Source: Thermus sediminis (GTDB lineage Bacteria; Deinococcota; Deinococci; Deinococcales; Thermaceae). Taken from it: DNA of 64,000 bases. The stretch is from NCBI RefSeq assembly GCF_003426945.1, contig NZ_QURO01000003.1, positions 19,317 to 83,316 on the forward strand, written 5' to 3'. Shown here in pieces: positions 1 to 8,258 of the stretch (position 1 is its first letter; each line of letters starts with the position of its first letter). The notes beneath the pieces were generated by a model. It made no database searches, was not told the origin of the DNA, and saw only the letters and a list, made by a program, of their open reading frames with translations. The position numbers and the translations under genes are program-made.

Positions 1-2
1 CC

Positions 3-304
3 CTGGGGGACGGGCGGTACGCCATCGTGGCCGGGGAGAGGCGGTACCGGGCGGCCCAGATGGCGGGCCTCACCGAGGTCCCGGTCCGGGTCCTGGAGGT
101 CTCGGAGGGAGAGGCCCGCCTCCTGGCCCTGGTGGAGAACCTAGGGCGGGAGGACCTGAACCCCTACGAGGAGACCCTGGGGGTGCTGGAGCTCCTGTCG
201 GAAGACTTGGGGAGGCGTAGGGAAGAGGTGGTGGCCCTGGCTGGGTTCCCCTGGAGGAGGTTTTTGACCTGGAGGGGTTGGGCTTGAAGAGGAAGCGGGC
301 CTGA
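3..304 (+). pseudogene. ParB-like partition protein, 5' truncated by window edge, frameshifted
   Basis: The frame is open from the left edge and reads GDGRYAIVAGERRYRAAQ, then a segment ending ALVENLGREDLNPYEE. These are the GERRYRAA and ENxxREDLNPxE boxes of the ParB/Spo0J CTP-binding domain. ParB loads at parS and works with ParA to segregate replicons. Near base 250 the frame breaks: the original frame stops at 287, while the next frame continues with PLEEVFDLEGLG and ends LKRKRA at 304. The helix-turn-helix and dimerisation domains of a normal ParB are missing, so this is an internally deleted remnant or a short ParB-like protein with a frameshift. It supports a plasmid-type replicon. Confidence 0.7.
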
Positions 305-465
305 GGTGGGCGGCCCTTGGGCAGGAGGGGTTCCGGGACCATACTCCGCCACATCTGTCTAGAAGGTCCATATCGGGGGCTCTGGCTGGGCGGGTCCCGT
401 TTCCAGGCTTCAGGACCTTACCCACATCCTGCCTGCGTGGTAGATTTCGGAGCCGAAGTTGAGCC

Positions 466-1467
466 ATGAAGGCGCTCAAGGTTGCAGAGAGCAGGCTCCA
501 CGAGTTCACGGCCCGGTTCGCCGACCTTTTCCCCCGATAAGCGGCTCTTCAGGCGTTTGGAGGAGATGAGCCGAGGCCTCTTGGCTGCGGGCTCTGCCCG
601 GGTAAGCGAGATGGTGGCTACCCTGCCCTCCCACCTCCAGCGCCCCTTCCACCAGGCCGAAGCCCTCTACCGCTTCCTGGCCAACCCCCGGGTGGGGGCC
701 GAGGCCCTCCTGGAGAGGGTGTGCCGGGAGAGCGTCCTGGCCCTGGAGGGGATAGCCCGGGTGGGGAGGAAGCGGGAGACCGGGTATGAGCTCCTGACCG
801 CGCTGGGGATGGATGTCCAGGGGCGGCTGGTGGGGTACGCCCACCTGGTGGCCTACGGGGAGCGGGGGTTTGCCAGCCTGCCCCGGGAGGTGGAGCGGGC
901 CATTGCGGGGGCGCGGGGGGTTCTTGGGGGGGGGGCGGCGGCTGGTGTACGTGGCGGACCGGGGTTTTGACGACCGGAAGGTGTTTGGGCAGGTGCTGGG
1001 GTGTGGAGCTTGGGCTGGGATGGAGGGAGGTGGAGGGGCGGAGGCTTCATCTGGTGGTGAGCTGGATACCGGCTTTGGGGAGGCGGGGGGAGTGGTGGCT
1101 TTTGACCAGCTTGGAGGTGAGGGGGGAGAGGGAGGCGCTGCGGGTGGTGGAGATGTACCGGAGGCGGTGGGGGGTGGAGGAGTTTTTCCGCCTTCTGAGG
1201 GCGGGGTTGGGGCTTGAGAGCTTTCAGGTGCGGGGGCTTAGCCGGATTCGCAAGGTGGTGGCTGTTTTGCTGGGGCTGGCGGTGTTTCTTTGGGAGGTGC
1301 GGCGGTCTGGGGGTGTCTTGGAGGGCCTCCTTTTGCGGCTTGGGGGAAAGCTGGGGATAGCCAGTGAGCGGGATGGTCCCTACCTGCTCTTGCGGGGCTT
1401 GGTCCGCCTGCTCAACTACGAGGTCACCAAGGAGGCCTTGGAAGAGGAGGAGGGAAGTTTTGGGTAA
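466..1467 (+). pseudogene. IS4-family transposase remnant with several frameshifts
   Basis: The piece starts with ATG at 466 (MKALKVAESRLHEF) and must change frame near 535, 925 and 1000 to give one protein. Visible parts are an N-terminal segment with PFHQAEALYRFLANPRV, a first catalytic Asp region (VYVADRGFDD) and a C-terminal YRRRWGVEEFFRLLRAGLGL box, which is the Y-R-E signature of IS4-type DDE transposases. A run of ten G bases at 926-935 lies at one break. I could not define terminal inverted repeats. The element no longer encodes an intact enzyme and ends just before the Pho-box promoter at 1485. The 160 bases before 466 hold no gene I can support. Confidence 0.75.
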
Positions 1468-1484
1468 AGTCCTGCAGGCTTCGC

Positions 1485-1516
1485 TTGACAAGGCCCTGAC
1501 ACGGGCCTTGTACAAG
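1485..1516 (+). promoter_or_regulatory. Pho-box-like promoter of the first transport operon
   Basis: TTGACAAGGCCCTGACAC at 1485-1502 is two 7-bp half-sites spaced 11 bp apart, the layout of a PhoB binding site. Seven bases plus a G follow, then a -10-like TACAAG at 1511-1516. The ATG at 1525 lies 8 bases further, so the mRNA is probably leaderless. The same arrangement occurs at 8149-8180 and 8208-8239. A perfect 8-bp dyad (1489-1496 with 1503-1510) overlaps the site. Confidence 0.65.
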
Positions 1517-1524
1517 TAAGCCGT

Positions 1525-2325
1525 ATGCCGCTATGGACGTGGCTCCTCCCCACAGGCATCTTCCTCTTGGCCTTCGCCTACCTCCCCGCCCTACGGATAG
1601 CCCTAGAGGGTTTCCCTGCTCTGCCCAAGCTCCTTAGCGGGGAAAACCTGAACAGTCTGCGAGTAACTCTCCTCTACACCCTCCTCACCGTGCCCCTCTC
1701 CGTGTTGCTGGGGCTTTTGTCCGCCCTGGCTCTAGAGGGGAACAGCCGCTTTCGCCAGTTCCTTCGGGCCCTGGTCTTCCACCCCGTGGTCCTCCCCACG
1801 GTGGCCTTCGCGGCCGTCTTTTTGTATCTCCTAAACCCTTTGGGTCCCTTGCAAGGCTTGCTGCACACCCTCGGGCTCCCGAACCCCTTGGGCGATCCCC
1901 TGGGGGCCTTCCTGGCGGTGGTCGCGGTGGGGGTGCTCAAGGACATGGGGATCTACATGCTCTTCTACCTGGCGGGCCTGCAGAACCTCCCCAAAGAGGT
2001 TTTGGACGCTGCCCGTGTAGACGGCGCGGGGCCGGCCACCACCTTTTTCCACGTGACCTGGCCGCTTTTATCCCCAATCACCTTCTTCGTGGGGGTTATG
2101 GCCGCCCTAGGAGCCCTGCGCAATGTGGACCACATCTTTGTCCTCACCAAAGGTGGGCCTGTGGGGGCCACGGACCACCTGCTCTATAGGGTCTACACCC
2201 TGGGGTTTGAGTACTTTGACTTCCCTTCAGCCGCGGCCCTCAGCCTCGCCCTTCTCACGTTGCTCACCCTCCTGGCCCTCGTGGCCCTGCCTCGCCTGGA
2301 AAGGGGCGTGCACTATGACGTTTAG
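1525..2325 (+). CDS. ABC transporter permease, UgpA/MalF type
   Basis: A 266-residue inner-membrane protein with about six hydrophobic segments. The EAA-loop signature is seen as LDAARVDGAGPATTFFHVTWP, the cytoplasmic loop that contacts the ATPase in CUT1 importers, and the C-terminal part has the family LTKGGPVGATDHLLYRVY stretch. It is first in an operon with a second permease (11-bp overlap) and a binding protein; no ATPase is encoded, so a shared MsmK-type ATPase is likely. Closest families are sn-glycerol-3-phosphate and sugar permeases. The Pho-box-like promoter favours a phosphate ester as substrate, which is inference. Start chosen because it lies 8 bases after the -10 box. Confidence 0.85.
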   Translation: MPLWTWLLPTGIFLLAFAYLPALRIALEGFPALPKLLSGENLNSLRVTLLYTLLTVPLSVLLGLLSALALEGNSRFRQFLRALVFHPVVLPTVAFAAVFLYLLNPLGPLQGLLHTLGLPNPLGDPLGAFLAVVAVGVLKDMGIYMLFYLAGLQNLPKEVLDAARVDGAGPATTFFHVTWPLLSPITFFVGVMAALGALRNVDHIFVLTKGGPVGATDHLLYRVYTLGFEYFDFPSAAALSLALLTLLTLLALVALPRLERGVHYDV

Positions 2326-3175
2326 AGTGTCCCGTCACCTGGCGAGGGTGGGACGGCCTGGCCTGCGGGCGTTGGGGCGGTTCCTGCGAGAGGCCCCCGC
2401 CCTTTTCGTGGCCCTCCCCTTTCTAGCCTTGGCTGGCTTCACCTTCTTGGCCGCCTTCACCCCCACCGCGAATCTCAACCGAGGGGAGGTGGGGCCCTTT
2501 ACCCTGGAGAACCTGAGGCTTGCTTGGAGCTCCGCAGACTTCCCTCGGCTGTACCTCAATACCACCCTTTTTGTCTTCGGCCTTCTCCTGGTGCAGCTTT
2601 TCACCGTGACCACCGCGGGTTTCGCCCTGGCCCAGCTTTCAGGGGCGGCCCAGAACTGGACTTTCCACGCAATCCTCCTGCAGCTTTTCCTCCCCGCTTC
2701 CGCCCTCATTCTGCCCAACTTCCTTACCCTCAAAGCCCTAGGGCTCACCGATACCTTGACGGGACTCGCCCTGCCCTACGTAGCCTCGGCCACCGGAGCT
2801 TTCCTCCTGCGACAGGGGTTCCGGCAGATTCCCCGGGAACTCATCGAAGCGGCCGTGATGGATGGGGCCACCCCCTGGCAGGTTATGGCGCGGGTGCTAT
2901 TGCCCCTGGTCCGGCCCCACCTGGCGGCCTTCAGCCTGGTGAGCCTGGTCTACCACTGGAACGAGTTTCTCTGGCCCCTTGTGGTGGTGCAAAGCCCGGA
3001 GAAGCGGGTGCTCTCCCTGGGATTCGCCAGCTTCACCCGCTCCGCCGAAAGCGGCATGGAGTGGGGGCTGATCGCAGCGGGGGCCATCCTCGTAGGGGCT
3101 CCCATGTTGCTGGCCTTCGCCCTTTTCCAGAGGGCTTTCGTGGAGTCCTTTGCCCGAAGTGGGCTGAAAGGATAG
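2315..3175 (+). CDS. ABC transporter permease, UgpE/MalG type
   Basis: A 286-residue membrane permease, partner of the preceding gene. The frame is open further upstream, but ATG at 2315 (MTFRVSRH) overlaps the end of the first permease by 11 bp, typical of translational coupling. The EAA loop is visible as LIEAAVMDGATPWQVMARVL, and the late motif YHWNEFLWPLVV is characteristic of UgpE/MalG proteins. About six membrane segments are predicted by eye. It should form the channel heterodimer of a CUT1 importer fed by the binding protein that follows. Confidence 0.85.
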   Translation: MTFRVSRHLARVGRPGLRALGRFLREAPALFVALPFLALAGFTFLAAFTPTANLNRGEVGPFTLENLRLAWSSADFPRLYLNTTLFVFGLLLVQLFTVTTAGFALAQLSGAAQNWTFHAILLQLFLPASALILPNFLTLKALGLTDTLTGLALPYVASATGAFLLRQGFRQIPRELIEAAVMDGATPWQVMARVLLPLVRPHLAAFSLVSLVYHWNEFLWPLVVVQSPEKRVLSLGFASFTRSAESGMEWGLIAAGAILVGAPMLLAFALFQRAFVESFARSGLKG

Positions 3176-3185
3176 GGAGGTGGTT

Positions 3186-4478
3186 ATGCGGAAAGGATGG
3201 CAGAAGTGGTTGTCGGCGGCGATCCTAGTCTTAGGTCCGGCCTTGGCCCAGAAGACCACCATCACCTTCTACTACCCGGTGGGGGTGGCTGGGCCGCTCG
3301 CGCGGTTCATAGAGTCCTACGTGGCTGAGTTCACCAGGAGAAACCCCGACATCGAGGTCAAGACGGTATTCGGTGGAAACTACGAGGAAAACCAGGCCAA
3401 GGTGTTGGCTGCCATCAGGGGGGGTACCCCTCCAGACACCGCCATTCTCCTCTCCCAGCAGCTTTTCACGCTCCTTTCCCTGGATGCCATCGAACCCTTT
3501 GACCCTTACATCGCCAAGGATCGGGAGCTTCAGCAGGCGGTGGCAGACTTCTTCCCCGCCTTCATGATGAACTCCACCCATGGGGGCAAGGTTTACAGCC
3601 TCCCCTTCCAACGCTCCACCCCCATCCTGTACTACAACAAGGAGGCCTTCAGGGAGGCGGGCCTAGACCCTGAGAAGCCCCCTGCCTCCTGGGATGAGTT
3701 GGTGGAGTATGCCAAAAAGCTCACCAAGCGGGATGCCCGGGGCCGGGTGGTGCGCTATGGGGTAGCCATTCCCACCGAGAATCGCTCCACTTGGTTGTTG
3801 GAGGGCCTCGTCATCCAGGCGGGCGGCCTGCTCTACGACCCACAGGGCGAGGGGTGTAAGGTGCTGGTGAACACCGAGGCGGTTCGCCAGAGCATGCAGT
3901 TCAAGCGGGATTTGGCTGCACAGCATGGGGTGAGCCCGGAGGGGGCGATCGCCTGGGGGACCACCCCTGGGGACTTCGCTGCGGGCAGGGTGGCCATGAT
4001 CTACCACTCCACGGGCTCCTTGGGCTTCATCCGAACCAACGCCCGTTTTCCCTTCGGGACCGCCTTTTTGCCCAAGAAGGTGCGGTATGGGACGCCCACC
4101 GGCGGGGCCAACTTCTACCTGTTCAAAGGCGCCGACCCGGCCAAACGGGAGGCCACCTTGCGCTTCATCAAGTTCATGGTCAGCCCTGAACTCCAGGCCC
4201 GCTGGAGCTTGGACTCGGGCTACGTGGCCGCCCGCCAGTCCAGCTGGAGCCTGCCCCTCATGCAGGAATACCTGAAGCAGTGGCCTCAGGCCCTCACCGC
4301 CCGGGAGCAGCTTGCCTACGCCAAGGCCGAGCTTCCGGTCTACAACCTGCAGCAGGTCAAGGACATCATCGCGGAGGCGGAGCAGGCCGTGGTTCTGGGC
4401 CGGAGGGACGTTCGGACGGCGGTCCGCGAGGCCCAGGCCCGCGTGGACCAAGCCCTAGCCCCCTTCTGCCGGAATTAG
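3186..4478 (+). CDS. ABC transporter substrate-binding protein, UgpB-like
   Basis: A 430-residue extracytoplasmic solute-binding protein of family 1. The signal peptide runs to about ALAQ. The mature part has FRRNPDIEV-like and GGTPPDTAILL motifs, and QRSTPILYYNKEAFREAGLD is the classic UgpB/CUT1 hinge region. A GTG at 3180 is also possible, but ATG at 3186 sits 5 bases after GGGAGG and gives a cleaner signal peptide. It follows the permeases directly and ends the operon. A glycerophosphate or other phosphodiester ligand is inferred from the resemblance to UgpB and the upstream Pho-box-like promoter; a neutral sugar cannot be excluded. Confidence 0.85.
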   Translation: MRKGWQKWLSAAILVLGPALAQKTTITFYYPVGVAGPLARFIESYVAEFTRRNPDIEVKTVFGGNYEENQAKVLAAIRGGTPPDTAILLSQQLFTLLSLDAIEPFDPYIAKDRELQQAVADFFPAFMMNSTHGGKVYSLPFQRSTPILYYNKEAFREAGLDPEKPPASWDELVEYAKKLTKRDARGRVVRYGVAIPTENRSTWLLEGLVIQAGGLLYDPQGEGCKVLVNTEAVRQSMQFKRDLAAQHGVSPEGAIAWGTTPGDFAAGRVAMIYHSTGSLGFIRTNARFPFGTAFLPKKVRYGTPTGGANFYLFKGADPAKREATLRFIKFMVSPELQARWSLDSGYVAARQSSWSLPLMQEYLKQWPQALTAREQLAYAKAELPVYNLQQVKDIIAEAEQAVVLGRRDVRTAVREAQARVDQALAPFCRN

Positions 4479-4491
4479 GCGATGGCTCTAC

Positions 4492-4517
4492 GCCGCCCCG
4501 AAGCCCCTCGGGGCGGC
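4492..4517 (+). terminator. Intrinsic terminator after the first transport operon
   Basis: A perfect 9-bp GC stem (GCCGCCCCG with CGGGGCGGC) and an 8-base loop, followed by TTGGTCCTTTCCT, begins 13 bases after the binding-protein stop. Confidence 0.7.
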
Positions 4518-4817
4518 TTGGTCCTTTCCTGAAAACCTGGGATGGAGCCCCAACGCACGCCCCAACGGAGGTTTAAATCCTTCCTGGAATTACTTTATTA
4601 AAGGAACGTGATGAGCCCGAGCCTCGGGCTCCAAAGTGTGGCCTCAACTGGCGGGCCCACCCTTAGGGGAAAGGGAGGATAGACCCTGTCGGGGAGGACG
4701 TACCCGCATAAGGCGAGCGGGATGGCCTACCACGGCTCTATCCAAATTCGCACGCCCACCCTGCCCATCGAGGCGGCGCCCCAAGCTGGAGGATTCGGCC
4801 AGGGGTCCCCACGGGGC
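4518..4817. other. Gap between convergent operons, no gene seen
   Basis: These 300 bases lie between two convergent operons. There is an AT-rich patch near 4585-4605 and a run of mixed sequence, but no codon pattern, conserved motif or repeat that I can name. Confidence 0.5.
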
Positions 4818-5735
4818 CTAAGGGAGCTCCCCATTGGGGAAGCGCCGTGCCTGGGCCAGCCCTAGGTGGACCCTCTCCCCAGGGCTGGCCTCGAGGCGGA
4901 CCCAGGCCTCCCCCTGGGGCAGGCGCACCCGGCAGAGGACCTCTCCCCGGACCTCCCGCCGCTCCAGGACCAGGGCCTCCAGGGGGCCTCCCGGGGCCAC
5001 CTCCTCGTAGCGGAAGGCCAGGAGGTGGCCGTCCTCCGGGAGGAGGTTGGCCCGGCCAAAGGCCAGGAAGGCGGCCAGGGTCCTTGGCTCCCGGTAGAGC
5101 CTCTGGGGGGTATCCACCTCCAGGAGCCTCCCCTCGGACATCACCCCCACCCGGTCCCCCAGGAGCATGGCCTCCTCGGGGTCGTGGGTCACGTGGATGG
5201 CGGTGACGCCCGCCTCCTTGAGGAGGGCGCGGACCTCGAGCCTGAGCCTCTCCCGGAGGACCGGGTCCAAGGCGCTGTAGGGTTCGTCCAGGAGGATCAC
5301 CTGGGGCCTACGGGCCAGGGCCCGGGCCAGGGCCACCCGCTGCCGCTGGCCTCCGGAGAGTTCCTGGGGCCTGCGCCCCTCGAGGCCCCCGAGCCCTACC
5401 CGCTCCAGGAGGGCCAGGGCCTCCTGGGGATCCGGCTTCGGCATGACCAGGAGGAGGTGTTCCAGGGCCGTGAGGTGGGGCCAGAGGCCCAGGTCCTGGA
5501 ACACGTAGGCTACCGCCCTGCGCTCTGGCGGCATCCGGGTCACCTCCCGGCCCCCCAGCAGAATCCGGCCCCGGTCGGGAAGGAGGAGGCCCGCCACCAG
5601 GTTGAGGAGGGTGCTCTTCCCGCTCCCTGAGGGGCCTAGGAGGGCCAGCACCTCCCCCTCCGCCACCTCCAGGTCCACCCCGAAGACCCCTTGGCCGGGG
5701 GCGAACGCCTTCACCAGGCCCTGGAGGCTCACCAT
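4818..5735 (-). CDS. ABC transporter ATP-binding protein, FbpC/PotA type
   Basis: A 305-residue ATPase. Walker A is GPSGSGKST, the Q-loop is [12 protein letters not shown], the signature is [15 protein letters not shown], and Walker B with the D-loop is [12 protein letters not shown]. The H-loop is [11 protein letters not shown]. The C-terminal third is a short TOBE-like regulatory region. ATG at 5735 is preferred to the one at 5753 because GAGGAGG lies just upstream of it; it overlaps the permease stop by 7 bp. It powers the import system encoded by the next two genes. FbpC-type ATPases serve ferric iron, phosphonate or sulfate-like importers; the Pho-box-like promoter of this operon argues for a phosphorus compound. 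Confidence 0.88.
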   Translation of the reverse strand: MVSLQGLVKAFAPGQGVFGVDLEVAEGEVLALLGPSGSGKSTLLNLVAGLLLPDRGRILLGGREVTRMPPERRAVAYVFQDLGLWPHLTALEHLLLVMPKPDPQEALALLERVGLGGLEGRRPQELSGGQRQRVALARALARRPQVILLDEPYSALDPVLRERLRLEVRALLKEAGVTAIHVTHDPEEAMLLGDRVGVMSEGRLLEVDTPQRLYREPRTLAAFLAFGRANLLPEDGHLLAFRYEEVAPGGPLEALVLERREVRGEVLCRVRLPQGEAWVRLEASPGERVHLGLAQARRFPNGELP

Positions 5736-7192
5736 GGGCTCCTCCTCGCCCAAAGGGGCAGGGTGCCCACCAGGGCCAAGAGGAGGCCGATGGCGGCAGC
5801 CTCGCGGTAGAGCCCGCCGTTTAGCGCCCCCAGGACGGCCACACCCACGGTCTCCGCCCCGGGGGCGTAGAGGAGGGCGGAGAGGGTGATCTCGGAGAGG
5901 GCCAAGGGGAAGATCACCAGGAAGCCCCCCAGGGCCTGGGGCCGGAGGAGGGGGAAGCCCACCCGGAACCAGGCCCTGAAGGGCCTAAGGCCGTGCACCC
6001 GGGCCGCGGCCACCTGGGCCTCCACCCGGGTCCCCGCCTCCAGGGCCCGGAAGGCCAGGCTGGCGAAGTTAAGGAGGTAGGCCAAAAGAAGGATCCAGAC
6101 CGTGGCGTAGAGGGGAGTGGGGGCCAGGAGGAGGATGAGCCCCAGGCCCAGGAGGGTTCCCGGGAGGAGGTAGTAGAGGTCAAAGAGGCCCCTGAGGGCG
6201 CGGAAGGCCCCCGGAAAGGGCCTGAGGAGGAGGGCCAGGAGCAGGGTTGCCAGGGAAGCGGCCATGGCCAAGAGGAAGGAGTGGAGGAGGCCTTGCCGGA
6301 CCAGGGGCATGGTCAGGGCCTCCGGAAAGGCGGGCTTTAGGGCTCCCGTGTAGGGGTTGAAGAGGGCTTCCTTCAGGAGCCCCACCCCGGAAAGGAGGAG
6401 GGCCAGTAGGGCGTAGGTCCCAAAGAGGAGGCGGAAGAGGGGACGGGGGGTGGGAAAGCCTTCCCCCGTGGCCTCCGCCTGGGGTGGGCGGTGAAGGAGG
6501 AGGGCGGGGAGGGCCAGGAGGCCCAGGAGGAGGCCCAAGGCCGAGGCCTCCCCCAGGGGGTCCGGGCTTACCGGGCTGGTGAGGCGGGCGTAGGCTAGGG
6601 TGGGGAGGACGTAGACCCGGTCGGGGAGTCCCAGGACCGCCGGAACCCCGAAGTTGCCCAGGAGGGCTAGGTACAAAGCCCCACCCACCGCTAGAAGGGC
6701 GGGGAGCAAAGGGGGGAGGAGGACCCGGACCCGCCCTCCCCCCAGAACCCCGTGGACCTGGGCCGCCCGGAGCAGGGGGAGGAGGTGGCCCAGGGCGGGT
6801 CGGAGGAGGGCGTAGGCCAAGGGGGTGTAGTGGAGGGTCCAGGCCAGGAGAATGGCCGGGGCCCCGGGGAGCCTGAGGCCAAGGAGCTCCAGGGAGAAGA
6901 GCACACCCATGCCCGTGACGAAGGGGGGAATGAAGTAGCCCAGGAGGAGGAGGCCTTCGAGGAGCCTGCCCACGCCCCCGAGGAGGGCCATCCAGCCCAG
7001 GGCGAGGCCCAGCCCCAAGGCCAGGAGGGCCCCCAGGGCCGAGAGGAAGAGGCTATTTAGGGCCACATCCCACGCCTCTCCCGCTTCCGCCAGGTGGGGG
7101 ATAGCCCGGACCCCTAGGGCCCAAAGGGGTAGGGCCAGGACCCCAGCCAGCGCCAGCAGGACCAAAAGCCCCAGGGGCCTAGGCGGTCTCAT
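5729..7192 (-). CDS. ABC transporter permease, fused FbpB-type (two permease halves)
   Basis: A 487-residue membrane protein with about twelve hydrophobic segments, made of two permease halves joined by a charged loop around the middle. This fused form is typical of ferric iron (FbpB/SfuB) and 2-aminoethylphosphonate-type importers. EAA-like loops appear as RAAQVHGVLGGGRVRVLLPP in the first half and VAAARVHGLRPFRAWFRVGF in the second. It overlaps the binding-protein stop by 4 bp (ATGA) and the ATPase start by 7 bp, so the three genes are one operon. The substrate is not readable from the sequence. Confidence 0.85.
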   Translation of the reverse strand: MRPPRPLGLLVLLALAGVLALPLWALGVRAIPHLAEAGEAWDVALNSLFLSALGALLALGLGLALGWMALLGGVGRLLEGLLLLGYFIPPFVTGMGVLFSLELLGLRLPGAPAILLAWTLHYTPLAYALLRPALGHLLPLLRAAQVHGVLGGGRVRVLLPPLLPALLAVGGALYLALLGNFGVPAVLGLPDRVYVLPTLAYARLTSPVSPDPLGEASALGLLLGLLALPALLLHRPPQAEATGEGFPTPRPLFRLLFGTYALLALLLSGVGLLKEALFNPYTGALKPAFPEALTMPLVRQGLLHSFLLAMAASLATLLLALLLRPFPGAFRALRGLFDLYYLLPGTLLGLGLILLLAPTPLYATVWILLLAYLLNFASLAFRALEAGTRVEAQVAAARVHGLRPFRAWFRVGFPLLRPQALGGFLVIFPLALSEITLSALLYAPGAETVGVAVLGALNGGLYREAAAIGLLLALVGTLPLWARRSPW

Positions 7193-8139
7193 CGGCGGAG
7201 GCCGAAGAGCTCGTTGAAGCGGCGCAGGGTTCCCTCATCCGCCGGTGTGCCCGGGAGGGCTGCCACCTGCTCGGGGGCCCCCTTGGGCCTAGGGGCCCCG
7301 GGCATCACCGGGTAGTACCCCCGTTCGGCCAGGATGGCCTGGGCAGTGGGGGAGAGGAGGAACCGGAGGAAGCGCTCCGCCAGGGCAGGGTTCCGGCTCC
7401 AGGAGGTGACCCCAATGGGTGTGGGGACCAGGATGGCCCCGTCCTGGGGGTAAAGGGTGGCCAGGGGGGCCCCCTTGGCCGCCTCCTGCCGCACCCCGAA
7501 ATCGGTGGTGATGGCCAAGGCGTATTCGCCCCGGGCCAGCTTCTGCTGGAGCACGGGGTTGGACTGCTCCACGGCCAGGCCGTTGGCCTTCAGGGCCTCA
7601 AAGTAGCCGAAGCCCAGGCGCCCGGACAGGGTGCCCAGGGTGATGAGGGCGGCCCCGGAGAAGTTGGGGTCGGGCATGGCCAGGAGGCCCCGGTAGGCCG
7701 GGCGGGCCAGGTCCCGCCACAGCCTGGGCCTCTCCTCCTTAAGCCTTTGGGTGTTCACGGCGATGACGTTGTAGAGAAGGCGGACCTCGTAATAACGTCC
7801 CCCCTCGTAGGCGTACTGCACGGGGTAGCCGGGAACCGTAGGGGGTATGCGGCGGAGGAGGCCCTTGCCTGAGAGTTCCCGAAAGTAGTCAGGGTTGGCG
7901 AACCAGATGAGGTCGGGCTGGGGGTTGCCTGCCTCCAACTCCGCCCGGAGTTTGGCCACCACCTCCCCCGTGCCGGAGCGGAAGACCTTAACCTCCACCC
8001 CGGGGTTCTCCCTGCGGAAGGCTTCCACCAGAGCGTTCACATCCCCCAGGATCTCGGAGGTGTAGAGGGTAAGGCTCCCTTGGGCCAGGCCAAGGCCGAG
8101 GGCCAACACCAACCCAGCGAGGGATCGCATGCCTCTCAT
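7189..8139 (-). CDS. Periplasmic binding protein, iron/phosphonate-importer type
   Basis: A 316-residue secreted protein with a signal peptide ending near GLAQG. It has the SLTLYTSEILGDVNALVEAF start, a FRSGTGEVVAKLRAELEAGN segment and a PDLIWFANPDYFREL segment of the FbpA/PhnS-like binding proteins. The tyrosines that bind iron in FbpA are not clearly conserved, so iron specificity is doubtful. It is the first gene of a three-gene operon, driven by a Pho-box-like promoter. ATG at 8139 lies 9 bases after the -10 box and would be leaderless; ATG at 8130 is an alternative. A phosphonate, pyrophosphate or phosphate-ester ligand is my inference. Confidence 0.8.
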   Translation of the reverse strand: MRGMRSLAGLVLALGLGLAQGSLTLYTSEILGDVNALVEAFRRENPGVEVKVFRSGTGEVVAKLRAELEAGNPQPDLIWFANPDYFRELSGKGLLRRIPPTVPGYPVQYAYEGGRYYEVRLLYNVIAVNTQRLKEERPRLWRDLARPAYRGLLAMPDPNFSGAALITLGTLSGRLGFGYFEALKANGLAVEQSNPVLQQKLARGEYALAITTDFGVRQEAAKGAPLATLYPQDGAILVPTPIGVTSWSRNPALAERFLRFLLSPTAQAILAERGYYPVMPGAPRPKGAPEQVAALPGTPADEGTLRRFNELFGLRR

Positions 8140-8148
8140 CGCCTTCTA

Positions 8149-8180
8149 AGTTTAAGGCGGGGGTGTCAGGGGAGTGTCAA
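8149..8180 (-). promoter_or_regulatory. Pho-box-like promoter, leftward operon
   Basis: On the minus strand TTGACACTCCCCTGACAC (8180-8163) is a double 7-bp repeat at 11-bp spacing. Seven bases follow, then TTAAACT with the hexamer TAAACT at 8154-8149. It lies back to back with the rightward copy at 8208. Confidence 0.72.
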
Positions 8181-8207
8181 AATACCGGGGCTTCTCACCC
8201 TCCTCCG

Positions 8208-8239
8208 CTGACACCCCTCTGACACGGGGGCTTCAAACT
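8208..8239 (+). promoter_or_regulatory. Pho-box-like promoter, rightward operon
   Basis: CTGACACCCCTCTGACAC at 8208-8225 is two identical CTGACAC half-sites at 11-bp spacing. After exactly seven bases comes TCAAACT (8233-8239), matching the -10 position of the divergent promoter. An AGGAGG ribosome site follows at 8248-8253. Confidence 0.72.
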
Positions 8240-8258
8240 GGGGAGCCAGGAGGTGCCC

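Noticed and set aside
5886..7060. Forward frames opposite the fused permease and binding-protein genes
   Set aside because: They are Gly/Pro/Arg-rich mirror frames of GC-rich genes and show no family motif.
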